Source of the DNA: Branchiostoma belcheri
Taxonomy: Eukaryota > Chordata > Leptocardii > Amphioxiformes > Branchiostomatidae
Direction of reading: 5' to 3'
DNA: 64,000 bases
Assembly: GCF_001625305.1 (NCBI RefSeq)
Contig: NW_017803843.1
Location: 413,026-477,025 of the forward strand
In this document: in pieces, positions 26,901 to 38,500 of the stretch
How positions within the stretch are numbered: position 1 is the first letter of the stretch
How the letters are laid out: each line of letters opens with the position of its first letter
The notes under the pieces: model-generated
What the model was told of the DNA's origin: nothing
What the model saw: only the letters and a program-made list of their open reading frames with translations
Databases searched by the model: none
Program-made: the position numbers and the translations under genes

Positions 26901-29746
26901 AAATTCTTTCATTCCTTTTGAAAAGTCAAGTTGGAATTGGAAAATGTTCAACTTTTAAATTTTCTTTTACGATATTGAGCAATGTTATGGAGTGTTCAAT
27001 TTTCCTTACATTTTATTTCCAGAAAATTCAAGGATCCAAGTGCCAAGAGGTACATCATAGAATCCAAGGTATGGTAAAAATCTTTTCTTTGAACTTTGCT
27101 TCAGATAGTTTGTGTTGCTACAATATGGTATGGTGCTTAAGCAACTGCTTAACCTAAAATGTGGTACAGACAAGTGTTTGTGTTAAACAGTGGAAGGGAA
27201 TCTTTCCATGTTTGCTTACAAATTGTCTGTTCCCTAGCTTATTCTTTACTTACTCTGTACGTCAATTCAATCCTCAAAATGCTTTAACCACTTCCAAGAA
27301 GAAACCTCTCTAATTTCATGTCCCTTTTACCTCTCTATCTCCAGTGTTTAAACACTTTTGTACGAGACGACATTGAGTGGACTGTTATCTCCATCAAGGG
27401 CCAGAGCTTCATGATACATCAGATTAGGAAGATGATCGGTAAGAAATCTCTTGAGTTTAAAACTATTGCAGCAGCTCACTAACTATATGCTGTACTATAG
27501 ATTATGTCAACCACATGATCTACACATTATGTGTCTGTACCCACTCTAAATACATGTTGCATGTATAAGATACTAGTAAGCAATGAGATAAAAGAAAAGG
27601 AAAGATTGTTATGTATCTAGAAAGTGTGCACCCCTGTAACTGTAATGTTACTTGTCCCTGATGTCTGACCCGAGGACTATAGAAACAGAGATGGTCACTG
27701 CACCATATTGGTGTGGGGAGAACTTTTTACCCTGTAAAGATTCTGTTGGAAAGTTTTAACATCCTTTACTGCCTGCCCCAGGGATGATGTTGGCAATCGT
27801 GCGAGGTTTAGCACCACGGTCCATGTTGGAGAAGGCCTGGCAGAGCGGAAAGGTACAAATTCTTTATTTCCAAACATACCATTTTACTCAGTACACTTTT
27901 CACAGCTAAGTGTATCTTCATGTGTTAAGCTTCTGTGCAGCAAGTTCGTCTTCCTTATCCTGGCCTATCAACTTTGACTCATTGACTACCAGCAATATTT
28001 GTGGTCCATTGAGTAGATGTTTCAAGCCATTGATACTACTTGTTATTCTGTATACCTGTACACTTATTACTAGTACTTGCACAGGGCAAGTTGTTCCATA
28101 AGGATTTTAAAAAGCATTCAATATCATGAAACAAACCCTAAAGATTAGCAGCCAACATAAATGAATTTGGATTTACCTGACAAATCTCAAAACCATATTT
28201 TTCCCCTCTATCTCTGCAGTGTGACATTCCAAAGGCACCTGGGCTTGGTCTGGTCCTGGATAAGGTACACTAAGCATTTCAGTACAACCTTACAACCTTT
28301 TGTCTTTAGTTGTGCTTTGTTGGGAGAATCAAAGGAGATCAAGAATAAAGATTTTATTGACAATTTCAATTAACTTGTAACATGTTGCTAAATGATGTCA
28401 ACTTACATTGGAAACAAAAATAATGTTGTATTGTAGCTGACATGATTAACGTCTTTGTTTCCACAGGTTCATTTTGACCATTACAACAGGAAGTATGGGG
28501 GAGATGGGCTGCATGAGGCTTTGGAGTGGGACGAACATCAGGTAATATGTTTAAAATAAAATAAAAATGAAATAATCACCCATACATGAAACACTTGATT
28601 TGAAACAAAAGTTGTTCCCAAGATAATTCACTTTCCCCAATTAGGGATTAGAAATGTGTTATATTGATAGATACAGTAACAGTACCCCATCTGTAATATG
28701 ATATGTTACAGCTGTCTTGTGGTGTGAATTGCTCTTAAAATTGCTCTTGTTGTCCATAGGAGACAGTTGAGAAGTTCAAGGAACAATACATCTACCCCAC
28801 CATTATCAAGGCTGAGAAGGAGGACAGGGTGTATCCTTCAAATTAATGACTTTGTAGTGTGTCTGACTAGTTCGCAAGCCTGGTGTGCAACAACAGTAAA
28901 TAGTCAAGCCTTCAAATACCAGAGTTACCAACCAATGTCAAAAAATTTCTAACATAGAGTGGAGCTCGCTGCCACCAAGTATAGCAGAAGCATCCTCACT
29001 AGATAGCTTTAAACATTCCTTGCAGTCACATATGCAAAGGTTGTTGTTCAATGTAACATAGCCAGCTGCTGCTGTGCTACATGCCTGCAAAGCTGGCAGC
29101 TTATGATTGAGGACGGCTATACCAACTGTACAGATAGAGCCACAGATACAGGTATACATGTACAGTGAAGCTTTAAGGTCTATTCTGTATGTAAGATGTA
29201 CTAGTATTGTTGGGCACACCTTGACTCCAGATGTCAGTATGCAGCGCTGGTTGTCCACCCTCCCTCTGCACAGGTATGAAGGCTTGAGTGAAGAGGAAAC
29301 AGACAACTCTGCACAACAGCAGGATGGTGCAACACAGGTACTGGCTATTCTGACATAACGTATCACTACACATGGATGACCTTAACATTACAAGCTTAAA
29401 AGAATTGTTTTCAAAATATTCTAAAAAGATACATTCCTTTGTATGTAATTTGATCAAATTAGGGAAAAGATGAATTTCATGTCCACCTTTCTTTGATCAC
29501 CCCAAGCAAAATTACACCATAATAATACTATTTAACAATATACTAAAGTGTAAAACATTCACTTTCTTATACTCAACTCTTCACTTAATGTCAGTGTCTT
29601 CATACCAGTGTTTTTCCAGGCTTACTAACAGTATTTTTCATGTGTTATAGCTAACAGCTGAAGCAGACACTACCAGGGAAGGTGCAGACACAAGTGATGT
29701 ACCTGCTAAAGATGAAGACACCATGCAGCAAGCTGTGGACACATGA
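23945..29746 (+). CDS. PUS1: tRNA pseudouridine synthase 1 (PUS1), complete copy B
   Basis: Fifteen exons: 23945-24262, 24647-24750, 24995-25088, 25869-26004, 26253-26353, 26505-26532, 26781-26859, 27023-27068, 27345-27438, 27782-27852, 28220-28264, 28467-28541, 28760-28828, 29245-29337, 29651-29746. They give 482 residues, somewhat longer than human PUS1 (about 427). Catalytic Asp in [11 protein letters not shown]-terminal signatures [18 protein letters not shown] and EQYIYPTII; then RWLSTLPLH and an acidic tail ending AVDT. Exons 10-15 are unique to this copy. For exon 14 the frame-correct acceptor is GTATGCAG before CGCTGG; two nearer-consensus AGs break the frame. The N-terminus has a presequence-like stretch before Met29, matching human PUS1, whose nuclear isoform starts at an internal Met. 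A LINE tail lies in intron 13. Confidence 0.93.
28939..29061 (+). mobile_element. LINE (non-LTR retrotransposon) ORF2 C-terminal remnant
   Basis: The frame reads [18 protein letters not shown] then KHSLQSHM and a stop at 29059-29061. The WNxLP...SLxxFKxxL pattern is the typical end of CR1/L2/Jockey-group reverse transcriptases. Only the tail is left, in PUS1 intron 13. It is a short match, so the family assignment is loose. Confidence 0.55.
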
Positions 29747-29830
29747 CCACCAGACTGCTGGCACGTACTAGAACCATACTGTTAACATGCTATTCACAGC
29801 AACAGTTTATACTTACTTCCTGGTAACACT

Positions 29831-30517
29831 TAGCCTGGGTACCATCCCCAGTAGTATATTCGCAAACTCTATAACTGGGTCTGGACTTGAACACATATGT
29901 AGCGTCTGGAGTCTAAATATTCGTTCAGATTTTGAACGAGCGCGCTGATTGGTCCTACTCGTCTAAGCCCTTTTTGGGGTGTGTACATATTAGGTAAGGG
30001 CCGTTCGGACACGTTAGCGTCCGTTCGAACGTCCGAACGGCTACGTTAAGATAGATCCTTGTTCTTATCTTATTTTCATCAACATGTCCGACGGCGAACC
30101 GAACGCTAAAGCGCACATGATATAGCCGTAGTCAGTCTTTCCGCGATCGATCATCAACAGGGCTGACGCACAAGCCGCTCAGCTCTTGGAGGTTGATGTT
30201 GACCTCGCAATCACGTCCGTTTTGGACGATTTAGACGGAATATCGTCGCTCAAAAATGAGCAAAAAGATGCATTGAACAATTTCAAAATAGAACACACCG
30301 AGAAAAGGAACACTCGCGTTTACAAAACAACAAACATCACTTGAATAAATACAGGCGCGCCATTGGCCGTCGCCTCTGAGGCTCAGCCAATCAAATGAAG
30401 CCCCGCTGCTCGGGCTAGCTCATTACGTGACGTCATGACCAATCGTTTTATATGTGTTCAAGTCCAGACCCAGTTATAGAGTTTGCGAATATACTACTGG
30501 GGATGGTACCCAGGCTA
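29831..30517. mobile_element. Non-autonomous TIR transposon, 687 bp, 68-bp perfect ends, 9-bp TSD (Mutator-like)
   Basis: The terminal inverted repeats (29831-29898 and 30450-30517) are identical over 68 bases, beginning TAGCCTGGGTACCATCCCCA. The target duplication is GGTAACACT at 29822-29830 and 30518-30526. Long TIRs plus a 9-base TSD fit Mutator-like elements best; hAT would give 8. The interior is CpG-rich and has no transposase. Perfect ends imply a recent insertion. It sits 84 bases past the PUS1 stop codon, so it is probably transcribed as 3'UTR, where the ends could pair as a long hairpin. Confidence 0.9.
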
Positions 30518-30699
30518 GGTAACACTTGAAGAAACCTACTTTTTCAGACAGCGTTATTGTTTTTAACCTTCTATTTGCTGAAGTAGTCTTTTGAGACAGG
30601 GTTAGGTAGCAGGGAGAAGGTTAATATTATAAAGTAACATGCCTCTGACTGTTCTGTTGTCAGGTCTTAGTTTAGTCAAATCAGTATGGACTCTATGGT

Positions 30700-30705
30700 A
30701 ATAAA
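30700..30705 (+). promoter_or_regulatory. Candidate polyadenylation signal for PUS1
   Basis: AATAAA in ATGGTAATAAAAGATATG, 954 bases after the PUS1 stop and beyond the 687-bp transposon. A second AATAAA is at 30980-30985. Either choice places the transposon within the PUS1 3'UTR. Confidence 0.4.
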
Positions 30706-31584
30706 AGATATGAAACGAGTTTCTGGAATTAAATGTATAATTTTTTTTAGAACATTTAAGGTAAGTTGACTTCAGTAAGCAGTTGTAATGTTTTATTTAG
30801 ATGTATGTTTTAACTTCTGAACATAATAGAAGCTCAGCTCAGTGGAAGTTTGCAGGACTGACTCTGTCCTGATATCGTCTGATCAAATACTTTAAGACAG
30901 TTTGAGACAAAATTTGAAATAACCTGATATCCTTCTCAAATTAATGATGAAGCACTGACCAACTATCCAGAGAAATGTGAATAAAGAACATGTTCTTACT
31001 CTTATTTTTTCATGTACATTCTTTTTTCATTAAGAATACCTCCTCCCTACTGCCCAAACTCATAAAAATTTGGTTCCCAAATGATACCTGACATAGAGAA
31101 TATATATACGTGTTGCTGCTATACTAACATAATTGTCACTAATTTTGAAAATGCCAAAGCCTTGAACATCATTTTGTATGTTCAAAATATTTTCAACTGA
31201 AATAGTAGATGACCATTTTTTTTCTGAACCAATGTCACTAATTTTCAGTAAGTATAACTAACACACATAGGAGCAAAGTGTGTGGACTGTTGATATGAAG
31301 AGAGCAACAAATACATGTACATTGCACTGCATGGTAAAGGAAATCCAACATTCTACATATATTTTGTACATTTACATGTCCACCCCGCAATACCTTCCAC
31401 ATACTAGTACTTAATACACCTGACCTCTCACGACCCTCCATTAAACACTCTCCCAACAAGTGAGTCCAATTATCCCTGCATTAACCCGTGCCCTTTCCCT
31501 GCCCGGGCCTTTTGTCCGGATCCGCGCGGTGTATTCACACATGCCGCCGTACATTCACAGCCCGTCAGCGCGATGGCGTCACCC

Positions 31585-31599
31585 GTCGCCCCTGGCAAC
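31585..31599 (+). promoter_or_regulatory. RFX X-box upstream of the dynein gene
   Basis: GTCGCCCCTGGCAAC fits the X-box consensus GTNRCC-N(0-3)-RGYAAC with no mismatch and a 3-base spacer. It lies in a CpG-rich block 948 bases before the DNAH start codon. RFX factors drive ciliary genes through X-boxes. Function is inferred from motif and context. Confidence 0.6.
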
Positions 31600-32217
31600 G
31601 CAATCAAAGCGTCCGTGACTACTGATTTGGGACAGACCATGTAAAACCCTGAGGGGGGAGCAGAGAAAAGCCGAAAGTATGTCATGTGAAGTGACAATAA
31701 CTTGGCACAATTCGTCCCTTACAAATGTAGATATCAATTATTCAAAGTCTCCTCCCCAAAGAACTAGTCTACAAGCGACATCACATTGTAAGCATGAGTC
31801 TGTGCCTTTCAGAAATTACAAAAGCGTCTGTAAAATACGTGCTCCGTGGATTTTATACTTTCAAGTTAGTAGGTTTAAATACGTTATTTCAATATATTTA
31901 CCATGACACGTTTCTGACCTTTTCTTTTCTTAACATCTATGTCTCAAGCCTGAAATTTTATTTTTTTCCGCATTTTTTTAAATCTTCAAATAATGTATTA
32001 TACATATAAACTAAAGACAATTTTAAAAGGTGAAGGGAAACTCCATACATATGGATGGCGAACAGAACATCATAAAAACCAAACACTGATTTCCACAGTA
32101 ACTGTGTGTATATATATATATTTATTATCAAAGGATGTTGCGTAGTGTAAGAAGTCCATGTGAAAGTTAACTTTTTTTCCCGTCCGAGGTCCGTACCGCC
32201 CCACCACCCCTGTCCCA

Positions 32218-32224
32218 TGTTTAC
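32218..32224 (-). promoter_or_regulatory. Forkhead (FOXJ1-type) core site
   Basis: TGTTTAC, the reverse complement of GTAAACA, lies 323 bases before the DNAH start codon. FOXJ1 is the master regulator of motile cilia genes and binds this forkhead core. The motif is short and common, so the support comes mainly from its place and the nearby X-box. Confidence 0.4.
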
Positions 32225-32546
32225 CCTCCCGTGACCGGTTCCTGCTGCCCGATAGGCTGTCAGCCCGGATGGGTTGCCTCACCTCCGTGTTGCCCCGGAG
32301 TTATTTACCTCGCCGCCATTATCGCTGCCTGCCACACACACTGTGGACCGGGTAAGATTATCCGTGTAGAACCCTCCCCAGCACAAAGGGAAGTACATCT
32401 CCAACCTGTGTACGTACAAGGTTTCTACTCCTCCCACTCGGCTCACTGTTACATCCAGGTGGGAAGGGTTAGGGCGTCTGGGGACGCTCTAGAGTCACAG
32501 ATCGAGTTTTACACACCAAGCGGAGGGCAAGAAACAGTCAAACAAC

Positions 32547-35500
32547 ATGGACGACGACGAAGAGGTCGAGGGTTTGGGTTCCTCCAACCCCACCACCGAT
32601 CCCAGGTACGAGTTTCTGTCCGACTACGTCCTGAGAGCGATGAAACTCAAACCCGACAAGTGGAACAAATGCATCGGTCTGGACGACAACCGACAGAAGA
32701 TCGCAGACTTCTTCGAGAAGCCGGAAAACCCGCAGCTGATCTTCATGTCCAACACGGCCGGGAACATCGAGGTTCGCCTGGATTTTCCCAACCACCTGAA
32801 GAGCAAGGCCGTGTACTTCGTCAAGAGAAACAACGAGATGATCGGGAGAGACAACTACAAACAGAGCCTGGTGTACGGAGATCTGTCGTACGCTCCGCTG
32901 GAACAGCTGTCTGCTCTGGTAGACGAGGTGAGTGTCACTTTTATGTCACCTGAATTTTATTACCCACCTTTCCCCTCACTAAGAAATCCACAAAAATATT
33001 ATACATAAACCCAAGGAGGTTTAAAATCAAATTTAAACCTTGATAAACCTGATTACCTGTTTTCTTCAAAATTAACATTGTCAACTTTCCTGAGTCCACG
33101 ATTTTAACTTTTCAAAATGATAGATGACAGTCAACTTTTGAATCGCTTGTGCACATAAATTTGATGTGTATTTATAATCAATATCGACTGGAAACGGATT
33201 TTTGATGTTATGACGACGAAAAACAAGGCAAGTGTGAATATACAAGAAGGCGAGTATGAATAAACAACAACAGCGCCCTTCAGTATGGCGGAATGAGCTG
33301 TCGGACGCAACAGGTGAAAAGTTGTTCGATGTGCCGTGACGGTCGCCACCCCTCCGGGCCAGGTGCCGAGGGTGCTTCAGACTTAACGGGGGAATAGCCG
33401 TCCTTGCTAGGACACGCTTCAACGACAAATTCCGGGTGTACGTGATTTGAGTATACCTGGTTTGAATTGAAACCCATGTGCTGTGCTGTGTGTGTGTGTC
33501 AGATAAAGCAACACATGCATACATACACATACCAAAAGCCATAGACTACCCGGCTATTCACATAGCTATTGAACGACAAAAACGCAGCGAAGACAAATGT
33601 ATGGGTTGACCGCTTTTACTTAGTCCGTGAATGAAAAGCCACCCTGTGTGTACTCTGTCTTCTATTGGCGAGGCCATTGGTGAATTCTGGGCTCGGGAAC
33701 AATGCGGCCCAGTGACTAATCTTTCTCTGGAGTGCCCTTTCACTCCAAAGCCCCCCGAACGAGAGCCGTTTTCCCTACACGGACCCCCTGACATGTATGC
33801 AAAGCCGCATGTTTACTTTCCGCTTCATGTAGAGTCTGAACACAGCGACAAAGTTTCTAAGGACACGTCGATACACACGGAGTGTTGACAGTCTGAACAA
33901 CCTCTGAACATTTATTGGCCGAGAAGTCTTACTGGTCTCAGAACTGTCAGCTTTTGCCCTGTATTAATCGGTTACTACTGGACACAGTAGTTTTCCGGTC
34001 CACCTTTGACCACCTAAACCAAAATAAATACATTCCGTGCGGATTTAGACTGCTTTTTACCGAACAATTGCCATTTTTAAGCCATTCAGTCTTGTGTATC
34101 TAAATAATACAAACAAAAGATTGTTTTTTTATGTCAGATGGGCATTGGTATAACTAAAACACAGTAGATTCAATACAGAATAGCGGAAATGTGCGCATTT
34201 ATATCGGTATGATTACAGATCATATGGGTGAATGTTGCTTATACCCCCGTCACATTGTCGACGAGCTTCGGCCGTATTTGTCAATCGCCGAAAGATCGGC
34301 CGATTTTGAGATCGACCGACGATCGCGCGTATTTTTGGCTTGAAAATCGTCGCGGTCACATTGTGCGAGGCTCGGGCGATTGCTTGGGAATACATCTATG
34401 ATAATGAAGTCCCTATGACATGGCAAGCAGATGAAGCAAGGCCAGTGTATCCACCTAAAAATGAATAGTTTGGACAATCTTTATGTTTGACCTGTCGTAA
34501 TATTTTTTTAACAAAGTAATGGAGCGGACTGGCAGAATGAAATAGAAATAGAAACAGGAATTCTGTGACAGATCCAACTCAAATACTACCACAAGAGCCA
34601 CAAATGTACACTACCGTCTGGTTAACACAACGACCACCTTTTTAACCAGACAGGAGTCGGCCGAAGCTCGCTAAACACACGGGCGTACGTTGCCCGAGTT
34701 ACGGTCGACGATCTATCGATGCTGGCACGATTTCTACACCATTCAACCAAAACGTACAACAAGACATAATGATTATCATTATATCAAAATTTTTTATACA
34801 CGTGTACCTGAACAAAGCTAATAATATATATTGTTCTAAAACTTTGCCTGTATAGTATACTTGTGTCTAAAATAGTATGAATCTTCCGGTAAACAAGATT
34901 ATTAGTCATTCAATGTCAACAAAGTAGACAGAGGTAAAAAGACCCATGCAATATAAACTTCAACTAGTAAGTAATATCGATATCTATCACATGAAGGCAC
35001 CCTAAGGAAAAAAAAAGTCAACCTCATTCCAGAATGAACAAGTGTAAACGTTAATTTATTATACAATCATCTGAAATAAGGGCCGGCACACACCTCCTAA
35101 AAGGACAAGAGTAAAGGATTTCATGTGCGTTCAATCAGTTGAGGTAAAAATCTAGGCATTTGGCCTTATATAGTTAAAACCTCGTCATCTTTTTAAAGTG
35201 CTTTTGTTCATTAACGAATGTTGATGTAACAAAAGGACAAAGGACGATTTTGTCTATTTTTATACTTTCTCGTAAACATAACGTTAACAATCAGTGGGAC
35301 GTTGCTCCTGCAAACTTTACACAGTATACTGTCAATGCAATCTCAAAGAAATGTCACAGGTGCTGAATAAATAATAACTTCACAGGAGCTCGGCCGAAGC
35401 TCGTAGAACCTTCGTCCGACACTGGCACGAAGCTCGCTCGAAGCACGCACGATTTAAAAACTTTGCGCAAGTCGGGCGAGGTACGGAAGAGGGTCGCCCG

Positions 35501-38500
35501 AATATTTCGCGAAGCTCGCGCGATGGTCGACCGTATTCAGCGACCGTCGCCCGATTTTCAAAGACGAAATACGGCCGAGACTTGTGGGATGTACGTCCGA
35601 ATATCGGTCGACTCTCGGCCGCACAGGGACGGGCTACGGGCGAGCTACGCGCGAGCTGGAAACGAGCTCTGCGACCTCAAAAATCGCCGGCGACTAGTCG
35701 CTGATGTTAAGAACACGTTTCGCGTGCCAGCGAGCTTCGGCCGACTCCAAAAAATCGCCGGCGATCCCGAAAATTCGCGCGATGCTCGACGGAACATCGG
35801 GCGTACTACGGCCGTAAATGTCGTTTTGAGCTCGCCAACTAGTCGGCCGATCGATTTACGCGCAATGTGACGGGGGTATTAACGGACTTTGCGCTACGCT
35901 TGTCGCTTGGAGACCGATCCACAACCACCAGCAACAATACTGCAAGTCATTTAGAATAAAGACAAGGGTTTTAAATGCGATGTTTCTAAACCCTGTGTTT
36001 TTTTCTTTTCCATATTGGTAACACCTGAAATCTCTGTCCGGCACAGAGAATTAAATGATTGCCCGTCAAATGAAACGGTGTATTGATGAAGAGTAAACAC
36101 ACAGGAACTCCATTGCCGTGATGGTCAGGTGTGATTACGTCTGGACGCGGACGTGATCGTGACGGAAAAATGGATCGGTGAAAATTCCGGAAAACAAACC
36201 ACACGTGTTCCTGTTTTTACATCACACAATAAACGTAGAATGTTTCAACAGTGTACTAAGAGCAGGCGGGTAAATACTTGAATTATAAAGATGTAAAATG
36301 ATTTCCTCCTTGGGTAATATTTCGGCATTTATTTATTCGCAAATCTCCGCAAATCTACGTCGATCATACATGCATGACACCAATTTTGTAGAAAAATTTT
36401 GGTCGTCAGAAAGGCTGTTTTCCCTGCACGGGTGAATATGCATATATCTGTAGTATGACATTTTGACTGTTATATTATGAACATTATTAACCGTTTATGA
36501 AATAGTTGAATTACTGGTAAGCATTTCTTTGTTACTATTTGTTCAGAATCATTTTCTACTCGCTTGATGTAGCAATAGGTGCTAGATATGGCTTACTTGT
36601 CCCGGATACCAGCCACCTTTAGTGCGCCTTTCTGTCACTTCCCATGCTACAACTCATCAATTTCGCGACAATTAATTTGTCAACAATTAAAGATGTTTTC
36701 TCTCCTCACGCCCAGTATTAGATAGGAACAAAATGGTGACCCATTTAAGTCGTTCAGAACCGGTTCGTCTGGTCTACCTGACATCATTACAGTCTATAGC
36801 AATTAATTATTACATTCGTTTTTGTCTCCAGCCTCGACACTAATTATCACCTATCAGCTTTAGTCAATCCCTTTAGTCAAGCCCATAGAAAATTATATTT
36901 AATTATAGGTCATAGGAATGTACAAGTGAAGCTTGAAGTTTCGGAGGTTGATCGGACGCCATGTTTGATTTATCGGTGTATTGAAGAATGTTGACATTGT
37001 AGCCCCTGTCCGTGGTAACCGCCGCCATATCTCACTCCAACAACCGCGGTGTTGTCTGTTGCTAGGGACGGCGTTCTTCTGGTTAATTTGTGCCAACGGG
37101 ATTCATTAAGTGACATTGGTTCACTTATATTGTTTGCTTGTTGAGAACCGTACGTGTGAATGTGTGAATGGTGTTTCCCGTGAGTCGATTATGGAGTAAC
37201 GTTAGACGCCACATGAGTCACGACACAAATGAAATTGTCGCAGTATTTACCTTGCCCCGATAGCGGATAACGCACGACCCTTACGGGACATTTATGAAGC
37301 CATGATAGAATTTACACCACAAACATCACGTCTGAGCGATCAAGGGAACATTTCTCCCTCAGGGCGCGCGCAGTGGAAAAGTAGAATCCTTGAACCGTGT
37401 TTATTTCCGGATTTAACCCTCCTTACTCCGCTCTCATGGATAATTATTCACCATAGCAACGTAAATAACAGCCTGCCATCAGCGCCAGCTGTTTATGAAC
37501 GGCGCAGCCAAGTGTAGGGAGAACGACAACGTTAATGGTGTTTTGTTTCTTCCAAAAAGCGAACCAATTCTAAGAATAGCCGCCTAAACAGTGCACACTA
37601 CCCATAGATTTTCTTATCACGTCTTTCCGTGCAACACAAGAGCGGCTGACAATGAGTAACAGGAGGGCCATACAGACCGTACAGCACAGTTCAGATTACG
37701 GGCCACAAAGGCTGGAGTGCAGCGAAGTGATTACACAGGTGCCCATACACCGGTACCGGGCGGCATCGGGCAAAAACAAGTGCGAAAGTTCAAAACATGT
37801 CACACGTTCGTGTATACAGGCAGTGTACTACTGGTGTTTTCTACCCGAGTTCGTACTTATGAATAGACTATACACTGTGATTTGGGCGTTGAAGGAAAAC
37901 TATGAACGTCAACTAAGAAAGAAGAGATTAAGTACTAAGTATAATTTTTAGACCGTACGAAAGTCGTACTACGTTTGATGTACATGTATCAATAAAGATT
38001 TCCGCTTTATGATGAATACCTCTATTACTAGACAGATGCGAGTAAACAAATGGTCTTATTATATTTGTGTATGGCTCTTGATTTTCTCTCCAAGTACTTT
38101 GTTACAAGAACGACAATTTATGCAAAATTTTATGACATCATGATGACGTGATCAAAATTAGAAAAAGAAAAAAAATCACAATGACCCTTTCCTAACGTCC
38201 CGGTTGTGTAGGTGTCAGCCATCATGTCCATATTGCGTCTCCCCAAAGCCACATTTGCCTAATGCTACGTGTATGTACCTTTGCACTATGATATGCATTT
38301 GGGTACTTATTCGTAGGAAGAGTTGTAGAAAACCTTACGAAAGTCGCTGCAGCTGTACTTTTGTTGTGTCAATGAAGATTTTCGCTTTATGATGAATACC
38401 TCTATTTAACACACGCGCACGCAAACAAATACTGAAATAGCCTTAATGGGTGGACATTATAATGACCCTTCCCTGATGTTCCCTGACAGGTGTTGGCACC

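Larger units (their letters stand above)
20763..27757. other. Second copy of segment 11745-18935 (probable alternative haplotype)
   Basis: Seven kilobases repeat in the same order and orientation: LRR exons 4 to 1, the bidirectional promoter, and PUS1 exons 1 to 9, with every exon length identical. Differences are scattered substitutions, many small indels, a MITE present only in the first copy, a palindrome and a divergent intron 3 block only in the second. The copy starts exactly at the N gap, and each copy is complete for the gene that the other truncates. That complementarity is what two overlapping allelic contigs would give. Confidence 0.85.
30518..32546. other. Intergenic region between PUS1 and DNAH
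   Basis: Two candidate PUS1 polyadenylation hexamers (30700-30705 and 30980-30985) are followed by AT-rich sequence and then a GC/CpG-rich block at about 31480-31620 and another from 32180 to the dynein start. Those blocks probably contain the DNAH promoter and 5'UTR. No protein-coding exon was recognised. Confidence 0.5.
32928..38489 (+). other. DNAH intron 1, 5.6 kb
   Basis: The largest intron in the gene. It contains the transposon at 34242-35878, a repeated block near its 3' end (37951-38030 and 38332-38396), and CpG-containing stretches around 33290-33430 and 36940-37090. I found no exon in it. First introns of this size often hold enhancers, but nothing in the sequence proves that here. 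Confidence 0.6.

Noticed and set aside
28938-29366. A 142-codon minus-strand open frame in the PUS1 intron 13 region
   Set aside because: It overlaps the plus-strand LINE tail and PUS1 exon 14 and has no recognisable domain; the open frame is incidental.
14979-29746. A true tandem duplication giving two PUS1 genes
   Set aside because: Copy boundaries coincide with an assembly gap, both copies are complementary truncations, and exon lengths are identical; separate haplotypes explain it better, though read depth is needed to be certain.
32231-32953. A 240-codon open frame covering the dynein 5' region and exon 1
   Set aside because: It overlaps DNAH exon 1 in another frame; the CpG-rich promoter lacks stops by composition.
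35463-35870. A 135-codon open frame in DNAH intron 1
   Set aside because: It lies in the CG-rich subterminal arm of a transposon, is Arg-rich by composition, and resembles no transposase.
37058-37069. Second X-box candidate GTTGCTAGGGAC in DNAH intron 1
   Set aside because: Only one half-site fits; the other half has two mismatches to the RFX consensus.
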